From an archaeon (GTDB lineage Archaea > Thermoproteota > Nitrososphaeria > Nitrososphaerales > Gagatemarchaeaceae): DNA of 5,026 nt. A model generated the notes under the pieces. The model was not told the origin of the DNA, searched no databases, and saw nothing but the letters and a program-made list of their open reading frames with translations. Numbering within the stretch: position 1 is the stretch's first letter; each line of letters starts with the position of its first letter. The stretch spans positions 1 through 5,026 of the forward strand of contig JAKAPN010000100.1 of NCBI GenBank assembly GCA_021822995.1, read 5' to 3'. Positions 4,078 through 5,026 of the stretch are shown here, piece after piece. The translations under genes and the position numbers were made by a program.

Positions 4078-5026
4078 TTACTTCCACCAGCCGAACTCTT
4101 TCGGCGCATCCGTGATGGCGACTCCCTTTCTCCCTTCGATCAGGAGGTCGTCTTCTATCCTGACCCCTAGCTTTCCTTTGAAGTAGGCGCCCGGCTCGAC
4201 AGTGAAACACATTCCTGGCCCGAGCTTTTCCTCCCCGCCATCGACTATGTATGGCGCCTCATGAATCTCAAGGCCGAGCCCGTGCCCCGTCCTGTGGAAG
4301 AAATTCTTACCCAGCCCCGCATCGGTCAGGACCTGCCTGGCAGCGAAGTCGACCGCGCCCACCTTCACACCTGCCCCCGCGGCACTGATCGCGGCTTCCT
4401 GCGCCTCCAAGACCTTCGTGTATACCTTCTCCACGGCGGACGACTGCCCAATGCAGAACGTCCTGGTGACGTCCGCGTAGTACCCGTCGCAGGTGGCGCC
4501 CACATCCATCACCACGCTGTCCCCGCGGGCGAGCTTGCTCGATGAAGGCAGATGGTGGGGGTCCGCGGCGTTCGATCCCGCCTGCACGAGCATGTCTTCC
4601 ACGGAGGTGGCTCCGTGGGAAAAGATCAAATCCGTGGCGGCTCTTGCGACTTCCTGTTCGGACGCTCCCTGCTTGATCAGTCCCGGGAACTCCTCGAACG
4701 AATCGCTCAATATCGCCCCCGCCTTCCTCAAAAGCCCGATTTCGACGTCGTCTTTCGCCTCCCTAAGCTTCTGGAGGACATGTTCACCGTCCACGGGCTT
4801 CACGCGCACGCTCGCCATCAACTTGTCCAGATAAGAAAAGGGAAACCTTCCTTCGAACCCCCATCTTCCCTTCATACCGACCTCTCTGACCGCCGAGTCG
4901 ATCGCCGAGCGCGGGCCTTCTGAGTCGGTCCATGGATGAACCACGAGTCCAAGGGAAGATCTTTGGTAGGGACCAGACTCGAGCGTAGGCGCCACGAGAT
5001 GGGGCTCGCCCCCTGCCGGGACAATC
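4078..5026 (-). CDS. M24 family Xaa-Pro peptidase (aminopeptidase P/prolidase type), N-terminus cut by window edge
   Basis: The visible 315 residues contain the complete pita-bread metallopeptidase domain, which removes N-terminal residues before proline or splits Xaa-Pro dipeptides in the cytoplasm. All five metal ligands of the family are present: Asp174 (VVMDVG), Asp185 (YYADVTRTF), His248 (RTGHGLGLEIHE), Glu277 (FTVEPG) and Glu291 (VRIEDD), counted in the visible fragment. The PHHLPSS stretch ahead of the first ligand and IHEAPY after the His are also typical. In front lies part of the creatinase-like N-terminal domain (IVPAGGEPHLVAPTLE); its beginning is outside the window. The frame stays open to the right edge, so the GTG at 4993-4995 is internal rather than a start. 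Aminopeptidase P and prolidase cannot be told apart here. The TAA stop is back to back with that of the RAM-domain gene. Confidence 0.93.
   Translation of the reverse strand, partial: IVPAGGEPHLVAPTLESGPYQRSSLGLVVHPWTDSEGPRSAIDSAVREVGMKGRWGFEGRFPFSYLDKLMASVRVKPVDGEHVLQKLREAKDDVEIGLLRKAGAILSDSFEEFPGLIKQGASEQEVARAATDLIFSHGATSVEDMLVQAGSNAADPHHLPSSSKLARGDSVVMDVGATCDGYYADVTRTFCIGQSSAVEKVYTKVLEAQEAAISAAGAGVKVGAVDFAARQVLTDAGLGKNFFHRTGHGLGLEIHEAPYIVDGGEEKLGPGMCFTVEPGAYFKGKLGVRIEDDLLIEGRKGVAITDAPKEFGWWK

Noticed and set aside
4261..4923. Plus-strand ORFs opposite the peptidase gene
   Set aside because: No recognisable motifs, while the minus strand keeps all five M24 metal ligands in one frame.
1..5026. 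CRISPR array, insertion sequence, rRNA or phage genes
   Set aside because: Looked for repeated spacer units, transposase motifs and terminal inverted repeats; none seen.

Overview
The window looks archaeal. Promoters are TATA-type elements about 26-32 nt ahead of start codons, transcripts look leaderless or nearly so, and three genes appear to start with TTG (acs, lrp-type, SRPBCC). No convincing Shine-Dalgarno boxes are visible. A tRNA-Leu(UAA) gene carries a short intron at the canonical archaeal 37/38 position and has its own TATA box 27 nt upstream. The DNA looks GC-rich by eye. A lineage cannot be fixed from this alone; a mesophilic thaumarchaeal or bathyarchaeal-like genome is a guess.

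Layout, left to right. (1) 1-477, minus strand: N-terminal 159 codons of an AMP-forming acetyl-CoA synthetase, cut by the window edge. (2) 478-621: divergent promoter region with a TATA element for each direction and a perfect inverted repeat (ATATAA-8-TTATAT) that could be an operator. (3) 622-1900, plus strand: a compact cassette of a VOC/glyoxalase-fold protein, a cysteine-free ArsR-type repressor and an SRPBCC (AHSA1-like) protein. The SRPBCC reading frame is broken in three places; each break is repaired by adding one G. (4) 1919-2022, minus strand: intron-containing tRNA-Leu(UAA) with encoded CCA. (5) 2063-3751, minus strand: family X DNA polymerase fused to a PHP nuclease domain (PolX). 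(6) 3752-3807: a short bidirectional promoter built round one symmetric A/T element. (7) 3808-4077, plus strand: stand-alone Lrp/AsnC effector-binding (RAM) domain protein. (8) 4078-5026, minus strand: C-terminal catalytic part of an M24 Xaa-Pro peptidase, cut by the right edge and abutting the RAM gene stop to stop.

The housekeeping genes (acs, tRNA, polX, RAM protein, peptidase) show no obvious shared pathway. The exception is the VOC-ArsR-SRPBCC trio. It resembles a module familiar from bacteria, in which a small repressor is encoded next to the ligand-binding proteins it probably controls. Its place next to a tRNA 3' end and its damaged third gene suggest acquisition followed by decay, unless the frameshifts are sequencing errors. 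I saw no CRISPR array, insertion sequence or clearly new multi-gene system. The most informative items are the triple frameshift, the intron-bearing tRNA with C at position 55, and the symmetric bidirectional promoter.
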